From: a gamma proteobacterium symbiont of Lucinoma myriamae
GTDB lineage: Bacteria; Pseudomonadota; Gammaproteobacteria; GRL18
Length of the DNA: 6,077 bases
Direction: 5' to 3'
NCBI GenBank assembly: GCA_025655635.1
Contig: JAHXIM010000007.1
Coordinates: 1-6,077, forward strand
Positions 1 to 6,077 of this stretch are shown piece after piece. The notes beneath the pieces are model-generated. The model made no database searches and was not told the DNA's origin. It saw nothing but the letters and a program-made list of their open reading frames with translations. How positions within the stretch are numbered: position 1 is the first letter of the stretch; each line of letters begins with the position of its first letter. A program made the position numbers and the translations under genes.

Positions 1-83
1 ATGGTTGGATACAATTTACATAGCGGTGATCCTCCTACAGGGGACTTACACCCCATTAGTTTATGCCCATGACGGGCGTACAC
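1..83 (-). mobile_element. Possible 5' end of a group II intron inserted in a GGDEF gene (partial, runs off the window)
   Basis: Read on the minus strand, GGDEF similarity stops straight after the SGDEF-Phe-Ile signature, and the next bases begin GTGTACGCCCGTCATGGGC. This resembles the GUGYG start and GCGCCC stem of bacterial group II introns; Ll.LtrB, from memory, starts GTGCGCCC followed by GGGTGTTAAGTC. Two short stems are visible: GCCC/GGGC at 65-68 with 74-77, and GGGG/CCCC at 40-43 with 51-54, the latter enclosing a GTGTAAGT-like loop as in domain I of many introns. The 5' junction would lie at about 81-83. No reverse transcriptase or domain V is in view because the window ends. This rests on pattern resemblance only. 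The alternative is simply a divergent cyclase C-terminus, since the reading frame happens to stay open to base 1. Confidence 0.42.
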
Positions 84-422
84 AATAAATTCATCGCCGC
101 TGATGCGCGCAATAAAATCATCAACTCTCATACATTTTCGTAAACGGGATGCCACCTTGGTTAATAATACATCACCAAAATCGTGACCCAGAGTATCATT
201 AATCGATTTGAATTCATCCAGATCGATAAAAAATAAAGCAAAAGGTTGTTCAGTGATCTTATGCCTTGCCAGCGTTCTCTCTAAATAATCATAAAAATGA
301 CGACGGTTGGGTAATTGAGTCAGGGTGTCATAAAATGCTAAATTTTCCAGTTCAGTGGTTTTCTGTTTAACTTTGTACTCAAGGTTATCATTAAGAAGCT
401 GTAACTCTAACGCATGTATCAT
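1..422 (-). pseudogene. GGDEF (diguanylate cyclase) domain, frameshifted from its membrane part and partial
   Basis: The minus strand below about 420 encodes a canonical GGDEF domain that would make cyclic di-GMP from two GTP. A helical linker (ELQLLNDNLEYKVKQK) leads to AFYDTLTQLPNRR, then the metal- and substrate-binding stretch DLDEFKSINDTLGHDFGD. An RVDD inhibitory I-site (RxxD) follows, five residues before the active-site loop SGDEF, a Ser-for-Gly variant often found in active enzymes. The C-terminal half of the domain is missing: after SGDEFIV the residues no longer fit the family, coinciding with an intron-like sequence. This frame is +1 relative to the upstream membrane portion at 391-1083. 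It has its own ATG at 420-422, preceded by GAAGG at about 5 bases spacing, so re-initiation is conceivable. The domain identity is certain; whether the gene is dead, split or a sequencing artefact is open. Confidence 0.8.
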
Positions 423-1083
423 GCAGGCCTTCTTCAGCAATAAGACGTTCATTTGTTTCTTTGTTTAAACGTCTGGTTAAAATCTGGTTTTTAATTTGCA
501 AGGTAAAAGCATTAGTCAGGCTTTTATTAAAGCGCAATGCGGCAAAACTACTGAATAAAAAAATGATGACATAAGTAACTAAATGAACAGATTGTATTTC
601 ATCAAAATGCAGAAAAAAGAAACCAATAAGCGGTAGAGAAAGTGATGCCAGATAGGTAAAAAATGCCTGTTTAATGATCCCCAGTGATGAAATTGAAGCA
701 ACTGATAGTGTGCCGATAAGAAGCAATACATAGGTATAATAAAGCGCCTGATCTAAGGGCACAAGAAAAATAAGCAGACTAAGAACTATGCCATTAAGGC
801 TGGCACCAAAAACAAACAAATAAAGCCATAATTGCAGATTACTATTGGCTGATGAGCGCAAATAAACATTAAAAAGAATAATTCGTAATGACAGGATAAA
901 CAGACAAGAGATGTACCAGTGAATGAGTTGTTCTCTGATTTCTGCCAGTGACCAAAAGAGATATAGCATGAGAGTAACAGCAACAAAAACACTGGCCACA
1001 GTCAGTGTTAATGAACGATAGAGGTATCTGACCTGTTTTTTTAAGAGTAAATGCTGTGTGAGTATCTCCGGTGCTGGTACCAT
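391..1083 (-). CDS. Six-helix membrane region of a GGDEF protein (N-terminal part, ends by frameshift)
   Basis: This 230-residue product has about six hydrophobic helices (roughly residues 24-45, 54-77, 83-110, 113-138, 142-160 and 167-185), then a polar, charged helix (about 195-220) of the kind that links membrane sensors to GGDEF domains. The last residues (DTCVRVTAS) are out of frame. Shifting by one base near 410-422 restores a linker and a full GGDEF signature in the sequence that follows. The intact ancestor was therefore probably a membrane-bound diguanylate cyclase with an unknown ligand. The start ATG at 1081-1083 has no convincing Shine-Dalgarno sequence, but it lies about 31 bases downstream of a good promoter -10 box. 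As it stands, the product would be a membrane protein without catalytic output. The gene is divergent from the thioredoxin genes. Confidence 0.8.
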   Translation of the reverse strand: MVPAPEILTQHLLLKKQVRYLYRSLTLTVASVFVAVTLMLYLFWSLAEIREQLIHWYISCLFILSLRIILFNVYLRSSANSNLQLWLYLFVFGASLNGIVLSLLIFLVPLDQALYYTYVLLLIGTLSVASISSLGIIKQAFFTYLASLSLPLIGFFFLHFDEIQSVHLVTYVIIFLFSSFAALRFNKSLTNAFTLQIKNQILTRRLNKETNERLIAEEGLHDTCVRVTAS

Positions 1084-1113
1084 AGCATGCCGATTGTTTT
1101 ATTTTAAATTTCA

Positions 1114-1142
1114 ATTATCTATCATCTGAAAAAGATAATCAA
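1114..1142 (-). promoter_or_regulatory. Sigma70-type promoter for the GGDEF gene, overlapping an inverted repeat
   Basis: On the minus strand TTGATT (1142-1137) and GATAAT (1119-1114) are separated by exactly 17 bases, close to the TTGACA/TATAAT consensus. Transcription would start near 1107, giving a leader of about 24 bases before the ATG at 1083. The two boxes contain the arms of a perfect 7-bp inverted repeat, ATTATCT at 1114-1120 and AGATAAT at 1133-1139. A dimeric regulator binding there would block the promoter, although in AT-rich DNA the repeat may be chance. Confidence 0.5.
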
Positions 1143-1173
1143 GGATGCACACCACATAGGTGAAGAATTGTTC

Positions 1174-1179
1174 TATAAT
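1174..1179 (+). promoter_or_regulatory. Candidate -10 box for the rightward thioredoxin/helicase genes
   Basis: A perfect TATAAT lies about 88 bases upstream of the first rightward start codon, in the expected direction. No good -35 element is found 16-18 bases upstream (ACCACA-like sequence), so the promoter is weak, activator dependent or falsely called. Transcripts starting near 1186 would carry the inverted repeat at 1204-1228 in their leader. Confidence 0.3.
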
Positions 1180-1203
1180 AGGTCGATTATATAGAGGGGG
1201 CAG

Positions 1204-1228
1204 TACATTTAGGTTAATAATAAATGTA
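1204..1228. repeat. Perfect 8-bp inverted repeat with 9-base spacer in the divergent intergenic region
   Basis: TACATTTA at 1204-1211 is the exact reverse complement of TAAATGTA at 1221-1228, with spacer GGTTAATAA. The centre-to-centre distance of 17 bases would suit a dimeric regulator, and the same arms could form a leader hairpin in the rightward transcript. It is not followed by a T-run, so it is not a typical terminator. No regulator gene is nearby to suggest who would bind. Confidence 0.4.
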
Positions 1229-1266
1229 GTTCTATTTTCCAGTGTACTCAATATGGGTAAGTCTTG

Positions 1267-1809
1267 ATGCGTAACGTTATAATATTATTGATATTTTTAT
1301 TGAGCTATGGTCTCCTGGCTGCCGATCAGACAGAAAAAGATGATTGGGAAAATGGCTTTAATGATCAGCCTGTCATTCCAGAAATAGTTTATCCTGACTG
1401 GTTTAAAAAGAGTTTTCTGGAATTACCAGAAGACATTCAGGAAGCTGTTGATGATGGAAAAAAAGGCATTATTGTCTATTTTGGCCAGAAACATTGTGCT
1501 TATTGTCAGGCTTTAATTGACAAAGATTTTGGCCAGAAAGATATTGAAGCCTATACAAGACAAAACTTTGATGTCATTGCCATTAACATCTGGGGTAGTA
1601 ATGAAGTAACGACACCAGATGGTCAGGTAATGACAGAACGGGAGTTTGCCCTTCGAGAAAATGCCAACTTCACGCCATCATTAATTTTTTATGATGCACA
1701 GGGTAAGCAGACACTCATGTTAAGAGGCTTCTATCCGCCTTATAAGTTTCGTGCTGCTATGGAATACGTGGAGCGGGGTTACTATAAAGAAGAGTCCTTT
1801 AGAAATTAG
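1267..1809 (+). CDS. Exported thioredoxin-fold protein with CAYC active site (SoxW-like)
   Basis: A thiol-disulfide protein of 180 residues. Residues 1-19 form a hydrophobic signal peptide (MRNVIILLIFLLSYGLLA, cleavage probably near Ala18-Ala19), placing it in the periplasm or anchored to the inner membrane. The thioredoxin fold follows: strand GIIVYFGQKH, redox pair C77-A-Y-C80, and FTPSLIFYD carrying the cis-proline P137. An insert around 109-125 (WGSNEVTTPDGQ) is characteristic of the SoxW-like branch as I know it, and the C-terminal helix includes PPYKFRAAMEYV. The ATG at 1267 is preferred because GGTAAG at 1256-1261 sits 5 bases before it; a TTG directly upstream (1264) is the alternative start. 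The gene ends at TAG 1807-1809, and the next ATG follows at once in the same frame, so this may be the first half of a two-domain protein. The substrate is unknown. Confidence 0.82.
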   Translation: MRNVIILLIFLLSYGLLAADQTEKDDWENGFNDQPVIPEIVYPDWFKKSFLELPEDIQEAVDDGKKGIIVYFGQKHCAYCQALIDKDFGQKDIEAYTRQNFDVIAINIWGSNEVTTPDGQVMTEREFALRENANFTPSLIFYDAQGKQTLMLRGFYPPYKFRAAMEYVERGYYKEESFRN

Positions 1810-2367
1810 ATGTTTAGAGCCAATCCTCCGCCAAAGTTTGAAATTTCAGACATGAATCATGAAGATTTTTTTATGCCGCCGCCGTTTGCATTGGATCGCA
1901 GTCATTTTCAGGCGCAGGAACCGCTGCTGGTCTTTTTTGAACAGCAGGATTGTCATGCCTGTGATGTGCTGCATTCTGAGCCATTAGAATTTGAAGAAAC
2001 TAAAAAATTACTGAGTCACTTTGAAATTGTACAGCTGGATATGAATTCTGATACCCCGGTTATTACCCCTAATGGCCAGAGAATAACAGCAAAACAATGG
2101 GCTGATCAGCTTAATTTATTCTATGCACCGACGTTGATTGCTTTTGATGAAAGAGGTCATGAAATTATTCGTATTGATTCTGTTGCGCACGTTTATCGTC
2201 TAAAAAGTGTATTAGAATTTATTGTCAGAAAAACCTATGTTACTACACCCAACTTTATGACCTGGCGTTTTGATACTATTTTTGGGGGCAAAAAATTACC
2301 ACCTATGGAGGCTCGTGATGATAGTGATGAAGATTTTGATGATGCCCCTCAGGGAAGTAGTAATTAA
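1810..2367 (+). CDS. Second thioredoxin-fold domain with CHAC active site, split off by an amber codon
   Basis: This 185-residue product has no signal peptide. It carries LLVFFEQQD then C48-H-A-C51, an insert TPVITPNGQRIT (about 82-93), FYAPTLIAFD with cis-proline P107, and a final helix YRLKSVLEFIV, followed by an acidic tail (DDSDEDFDD, 170-178). It aligns along its length with the preceding protein: CxxC to cis-Pro spacing is 59 against 60, and both share TP(D/N)GQ. The two are therefore an ancient tandem duplication. The ATG abuts the upstream TAG with no gap, stays in the same frame and has no Shine-Dalgarno at a useful distance (AAAGAAGAG ends about 15 bases away). The first 30 residues (proline-rich, MPPPFALDRSHF) read like an interdomain linker. 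I think this is the C-terminal half of one 366-codon gene. If translated alone, it would remain in the cytoplasm. Confidence 0.75.
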   Translation: MFRANPPPKFEISDMNHEDFFMPPPFALDRSHFQAQEPLLVFFEQQDCHACDVLHSEPLEFEETKKLLSHFEIVQLDMNSDTPVITPNGQRITAKQWADQLNLFYAPTLIAFDERGHEIIRIDSVAHVYRLKSVLEFIVRKTYVTTPNFMTWRFDTIFGGKKLPPMEARDDSDEDFDDAPQGSSN

Positions 2368-2393
2368 CTCTCGAATTAATGAAAAAATAAAGA

Positions 2394-5300
2394 ATGAATG
2401 AAGAATATATCCTGATGCTGGCACAGGCTGGTATTTCAGAAACGGCCATAAAAAACTCCTTTAGTTCAGCGACTTTAGATCGAGGTATCGACTACTTTGA
2501 AAGTGATCGGGTTGAAATTACCAATATTGAATCTTCAACAGGTCAGGATATTAAGATTTATGCTGATGTCTTTGGCAGTCGTGGTTTTGCCTACAATACA
2601 ATGGTTACGCTAAAGGTGACTGCACAGCACACGAGTATTATTGGTGAATGTGATTGTCCTGTTGGTTTTCGTTGTAAGCATGCGACAGCAACACTGCTTA
2701 AATTTGCCCAGGAAAATGCACAAACAATCGCTGAAAAGGCACAATTAGGCCATCATGTTCAGCAGAATGAAAAAGATGTTGAGAACTGGCTTCACTCCTT
2801 TAATCCGGAAACTTCAGACAGTCATTTAAGCGTATCCGATCTCAGGAGTAATACCAGGACTGTTCATAATAATGTTTTGCTTTATTTAATGACGCCCTCT
2901 GATAACGACTCCGGGATTGAAATTGTCTCCATAGTTGCCAGGCAGCTTAAGAAAGGCGGGTTTGGTAAGAGCAGAGCGCAGAGTTTAGAAGATTTAGTCG
3001 ATGGTTATACTTCACATCTGAATTTTGAACACAATGAGCAAGATGTTGAAATTGCCGGCCTGCTCTATAGCATGACAGGACGAGGGCTTTTTTACCGTCA
3101 GAATAATTATCTGATTAAAGGTGATATCGGCGAGCTCACATTAAAAAAATTATTAAAAACTCAGCGTCTTTTCTGGCTGACACAGGAGCTCAATCAACCC
3201 ATGCAATGGGGTGACAAACGACTATTGGAATTGTCATGGGTGCATACAGAAAAACAATATGAACTGAGTGTTAATATGTCGCCAGAGGCACAGGATTCAT
3301 TCCGTCTAAATCACTTTTATTATATTGATAGCGAAAATAATGAAATTGGTCTTGCCCAGCATCCTGATTTATCTACGCAGCAAATTCTTAAACTATTAAC
3401 CGCTCCTCCCATTCCTGACACTATGGCACAAAAGGTCAGTGAGCAGCTGGTACAGGCCTGGCCGGAAAATGCAGTGCCTATGCCGGTTGAATTCACTTAC
3501 GAAATCATTCACATTAATGATAAACCCACAGCTGATGTGTTATTGCACTCCACCACGGCAAATGAAGATAATGGTGGACGGCGAGTGCATTTGCTGAGTT
3601 TACGTTTTAATTATGGTGGTCATTTAATTCAGCCTGAAAAAATAAGCGGCACTTATCGAATCCTTGTTCAAGAGCAGCAGGACAAACAGCAATATCAAAT
3701 CGTACGTGATGCCGGTTTTGAACAGCAATGCATTGAATTACTGGCTAAGCATCACTTTGTGAGTGCCGCTAAAATGGGATTGAATAAACTGGATCAAACC
3801 ATAATGGCTGATTCAGCCACAACATCACTATGGCACTGGCATGACTTTCAATATGAAGTTATCCCTCAGTTGCAGGAGCAGGGTTGGAATATTCACTTTG
3901 ATGACAGCTTTCATATGCAAATTGAAGAAGCTGATGAATGGTATGGTGAGCTTGAAGAAAAAGATGATAAAGAATGGTTTGAAATCAGCCTGGGCATTGA
4001 ATTAAATGGCCAAACCATTAACTTATTACCCTCATTGGTTGAATTGCTGGCGCTGGAAAAAGATCCGGCACAAATGAGAGGCCGGATTTTATCACGCGAA
4101 CATATTATTCTGCCTGTATCAGAAGATGAGAATAACCCCCGCTGGATAAAGCTGCCGTCAGAAAGAATTATGGGGATTTTTGATACTCTGGTTGAACTGT
4201 ATGATACTCATGCATTAAATGATGACGGTAACCTGGAATTTAGTAAACATCAGGGTATGCAGTTAGGTGAACTGCTTAATGATCCCACATTAAAATGGAA
4301 GGGTGCTGAACAATTAAGAGCATTGAGTAAAAAAATTCAGGATTTTAAAGGTATTGAGGCGGTTAACCCTCCTGATAACTTACAAGCAGAATTAAGAGAT
4401 TATCAGCTGCAAGGTTTAAACTGGCTGCAATTTACCCGAGAGTATCAATTCAATGGTATTCTGGCTGATGATATGGGACTGGGTAAAACAGTGCAGGCAC
4501 TTGCTCATTTGCTTTATGAAAAACAACATCACTTTAGTGATAAAAATGGTGAACATCAGCCCTCTTTAGTGATCGCACCTACTAGTTTGATGGGTAACTG
4601 GAAACGTGAAGCACAGCGCTTTACCCCGGATTTAAAACTCACACTCTTACATGGTCCTCAGCGCAAAGCCCTTTTTGAGGACATCAGTGAATATGATATC
4701 GTCCTGACCACCTATGCCCTGATGTTAAGAGATAAAGAATTTCATGAGCAGCAGCACTATAATTTTGTTATTTTAGATGAATCACAAAATATTAAAAATG
4801 CCCGTTCAAAAACCTCTCAGGTTATTTTTAAACTCAAGGCTAAGCATCGTTTATGTATGACCGGCACACCTATGGAAAACCATTTAGGTGAACTCTGGTC
4901 GTTGTTTCACTTTTTAATGCCGGGTTTTCTCGGTACCCAGGATCGATTTAATCGACTGTTTCGCAGCCCCATAGAAAAACAGGGGGATCATGACAGACAA
5001 CAGCAATTACATAAGCGTATTAAACCTTTTATGCTGCGCCGAACTAAAGAAATGGTTGCTACTGAACTGCCTGAAAAAACAGAAATGATCCGTACCGTGC
5101 CGCTCTCAGGCAAACAGCGGGATCTGTATGAAACCGTGCGTCTGGCAATGGATGAAAAAGTACGTGAAGAAATCAGCAAAAAAGGCCTGGCTCGCAGTCA
5201 GATAATGATCTTAGATGCCTTGTTAAAATTACGCCAGACCTGTTGTGACCCAAGATTACTGTCATTGAGCAAGGCAAAAGATGTGAATGTATCTGCCAAG

Positions 5301-5831
5301 CTGGATATGCTGATGGAAATGGTGCCTGAAATGATAGATGAAGGCCGAAAAATTATTATCTTTTCCCAATTTGTTAAAATGCTGGGCTTTATTGAAGAAG
5401 AGTTAAACAAGTTTAACATTAGTTATGCAAAACTTACCGGGCAGACAAAAAATCGCGATGATGTGATTATGAGTTTTCAGGAGGGAGATGCTCAGGTCTT
5501 TTTGATTAGCTTAAAGGCCGGCGGTGTAGGGCTGAATCTTACCGCTGCTGATACTGTTATTCATTATGATCCCTGGTGGAACCCGGCCGTTGAGCGACAG
5601 GCAACGGATAGAGCTTATCGCATAGGTCAGGATAAACCGGTGTTTGTTTATAAACTGTTGACAGAAGAAACAGTAGAAGAAAAAATCCTGCAAATGCAGA
5701 ATAATAAACAAAAACTGGCGGATGCGCTTTATCAGGATAAAAAAGCAGATAACGTTGCACCATCCAGCCCTAAAGGCCCGCAATTTTCTCAGGAAGACTT
5801 AATGGATTTACTCAATCCGCTTGAATCCTGA
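2394..5831 (+). CDS. SNF2-family DNA-dependent ATPase/helicase with N-terminal SWIM zinc finger
   Basis: This intact 1145-residue cytoplasmic protein is expected to translocate on double-stranded DNA using ATP, remodelling DNA-protein complexes. Residues 86-96 form a SWIM zinc finger (C86-D-C88, C94-K-H96), a nucleic-acid or protein-binding module often found with bacterial SNF2 enzymes. Residues 110-655 show no motif I recognise. The first RecA lobe starts near 663 (LQAELRDYQLQGLNWL): Walker A DDMGLGKT (692-699), motif Ia IAPTSLMGNW, motif II D795-E-S-Q798 in place of DEAH/DEAQ, and motif III MTGTPMEN (822-829). The second lobe has IIIFSQF (987-993), motif V LKAGGVGLNLTAAD (1040-1053) and motif VI with arginine fingers R1073 and R1076 in DRAYRIGQ. 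It begins 26 bp after the thioredoxin stop with only a weak AAAGA ribosome site, so co-transcription is possible. It resembles HelZ/RapA-type enzymes, but the exact role is unknown. Confidence 0.93.
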   Translation: MNEEYILMLAQAGISETAIKNSFSSATLDRGIDYFESDRVEITNIESSTGQDIKIYADVFGSRGFAYNTMVTLKVTAQHTSIIGECDCPVGFRCKHATATLLKFAQENAQTIAEKAQLGHHVQQNEKDVENWLHSFNPETSDSHLSVSDLRSNTRTVHNNVLLYLMTPSDNDSGIEIVSIVARQLKKGGFGKSRAQSLEDLVDGYTSHLNFEHNEQDVEIAGLLYSMTGRGLFYRQNNYLIKGDIGELTLKKLLKTQRLFWLTQELNQPMQWGDKRLLELSWVHTEKQYELSVNMSPEAQDSFRLNHFYYIDSENNEIGLAQHPDLSTQQILKLLTAPPIPDTMAQKVSEQLVQAWPENAVPMPVEFTYEIIHINDKPTADVLLHSTTANEDNGGRRVHLLSLRFNYGGHLIQPEKISGTYRILVQEQQDKQQYQIVRDAGFEQQCIELLAKHHFVSAAKMGLNKLDQTIMADSATTSLWHWHDFQYEVIPQLQEQGWNIHFDDSFHMQIEEADEWYGELEEKDDKEWFEISLGIELNGQTINLLPSLVELLALEKDPAQMRGRILSREHIILPVSEDENNPRWIKLPSERIMGIFDTLVELYDTHALNDDGNLEFSKHQGMQLGELLNDPTLKWKGAEQLRALSKKIQDFKGIEAVNPPDNLQAELRDYQLQGLNWLQFTREYQFNGILADDMGLGKTVQALAHLLYEKQHHFSDKNGEHQPSLVIAPTSLMGNWKREAQRFTPDLKLTLLHGPQRKALFEDISEYDIVLTTYALMLRDKEFHEQQHYNFVILDESQNIKNARSKTSQVIFKLKAKHRLCMTGTPMENHLGELWSLFHFLMPGFLGTQDRFNRLFRSPIEKQGDHDRQQQLHKRIKPFMLRRTKEMVATELPEKTEMIRTVPLSGKQRDLYETVRLAMDEKVREEISKKGLARSQIMILDALLKLRQTCCDPRLLSLSKAKDVNVSAKLDMLMEMVPEMIDEGRKIIIFSQFVKMLGFIEEELNKFNISYAKLTGQTKNRDDVIMSFQEGDAQVFLISLKAGGVGLNLTAADTVIHYDPWWNPAVERQATDRAYRIGQDKPVFVYKLLTEETVEEKILQMQNNKQKLADALYQDKKADNVAPSSPKGPQFSQEDLMDLLNPLES

Positions 5832-5854
5832 TATCCTAAGCACAATAACAGTGA

Positions 5855-6007
5855 TTATTTAAGCCCGCTAACATAATTGGCAACGGCTTCAATTTCCATT
5901 TCAGTGAGCTTTGATGCCACAGAATGCATAATGGCATTGTCATTGTTACGCTCACGCTCATGAAACAGGTTTAACTGATCGGCTACATAGTCAACCCTGA
6001 AAAACAT
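5855..6007 (-). pseudogene. C-terminal remnant of a class I cytochrome c (c4/c553-like), no haem site
   Basis: The minus strand encodes 50 residues ending AVANYVSGLK before TAA. The pattern DYVADQLNLF, RNNDNAIMHSVA, KLTEMEIEAVANYV matches the last third of cytochrome c4/c553-type domains: the lysine-rich helix, the axial-ligand methionine (M27 in AIMHSVA) and the final amphipathic helix. The haem-binding CxxCH and the whole N-terminal helix are absent from the window. Upstream, the same frame is closed by TAA at 6032-6034, and the other two frames also hold stops without cytochrome-like sequence. The nearest ATG (6005-6007) has no ribosome site. I read it as a truncated relic left by a deletion or recombination, although a frameshifted gene extending past the window cannot be excluded. 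It converges with the helicase gene, whose stop is 23 bases away, and no terminator hairpin is visible between them. Confidence 0.6.
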
Positions 6008-6031
6008 ATTATCTATTTGAAATATAAGGAA

Positions 6032-6077
6032 TTAATCCTGCTTTTGAGTGACCAGATCAACCAGAAATGTTATAATA
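6032..6077 (-). CDS. Possible C-terminal end of another minus-strand gene (partial)
   Basis: From the window edge the minus strand reads fourteen open codons ending LVDLVTQKQD and then TAA at 6032-6034. It is in the same frame as the cytochrome remnant 25 bases downstream. The fragment is too short to identify. It may be the true end of the neighbouring gene or a decayed part of the cytochrome gene, which it does not resemble. Confidence 0.2.
   Translation of the reverse strand, partial: IITFLVDLVTQKQD

Noticed and set aside
1..12. GTTGGAT at 4-10 matches the GTTRRRY core of an integron attC site
   Set aside because: The core is short and frequent by chance; no paired RYYYAAC core or attC-like folded arms and no integrase are visible.
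869..1114. 81-codon minus-strand frame overlapping the membrane protein start
   Set aside because: It lies in another frame over a well-supported hydrophobic coding region, with an unpatterned composition; a shadow frame.
1807..1809. TAG as a pyrrolysine codon
   Set aside because: No pyrrolysine machinery or substrate context is visible; nonsense mutation, readthrough or sequence error are simpler.
2336..2364. TTGATG plus a downstream AT-rich box as a separate helicase promoter
   Set aside because: The -10 match is poor at 17-18 base spacing (AGTAAT/GTAATT) and the site lies inside the acidic-tail coding sequence.
2361..2380. ATTAA/TTAAT repeat after the second thioredoxin stop as a terminator
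   Set aside because: The stem is only 5 A-T pairs and no T-run follows; it would not form a stable terminator.
4988..5783. Several 60-90 codon minus-strand frames opposite the helicase
   Set aside because: They lie antisense to conserved SNF2 motifs and have no family features or ribosome sites; shadow frames.

Overview
The window looks like part of a moderately AT-rich gammaproteobacterial chromosome. That placement is an inference from the protein types (a membrane GGDEF protein, a SoxW-like thioredoxin pair, a SWIM-SNF2 helicase and a c4/c553-like cytochrome tail) and is not proven. No rRNA, tRNA or CRISPR array was seen.

Layout. Positions 1-1083 (minus strand) hold a membrane-anchored diguanylate cyclase gene that is damaged twice. 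A one-base frameshift near 410-422 separates the six-helix membrane part from the GGDEF domain. Just after the SGDEF signature the coding similarity stops, and about 83 bases follow that resemble the 5' end of a group II intron and run off the window edge. Positions 1084-1266 are a divergent intergenic region with a good sigma70-type promoter for the cyclase, a weaker one for the rightward genes, and a perfect 8-bp inverted repeat. Positions 1267-2367 (plus) hold two thioredoxin-fold domains, CAYC and CHAC, in one reading frame and separated only by a single TAG codon. Positions 2394-5831 (plus) hold an intact 1145-residue SNF2-family ATPase with an N-terminal SWIM zinc finger. Positions 5855-6007 (minus) hold the C-terminal tail of a class I cytochrome c with no CxxCH haem site. 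The last 46 bases may be the end of another minus-strand gene.

How the genes fit together. The first thioredoxin domain has a signal peptide and should act outside the cytoplasm in thiol-disulfide chemistry. The second has no signal of its own, so it would reach the same compartment only if the two were one polypeptide. The SNF2 protein follows 26 bp downstream and could be co-transcribed, but it has no obvious functional link to the thioredoxins. Three of the loci show a lesion: a frameshift with possible intron insertion, an in-frame amber codon, and a headless cytochrome. Either this is a decaying or rearranged neighbourhood, or some of the lesions are sequencing or assembly errors. The most interesting points are the intron-like junction inside the GGDEF domain and the amber-split tandem thioredoxin.
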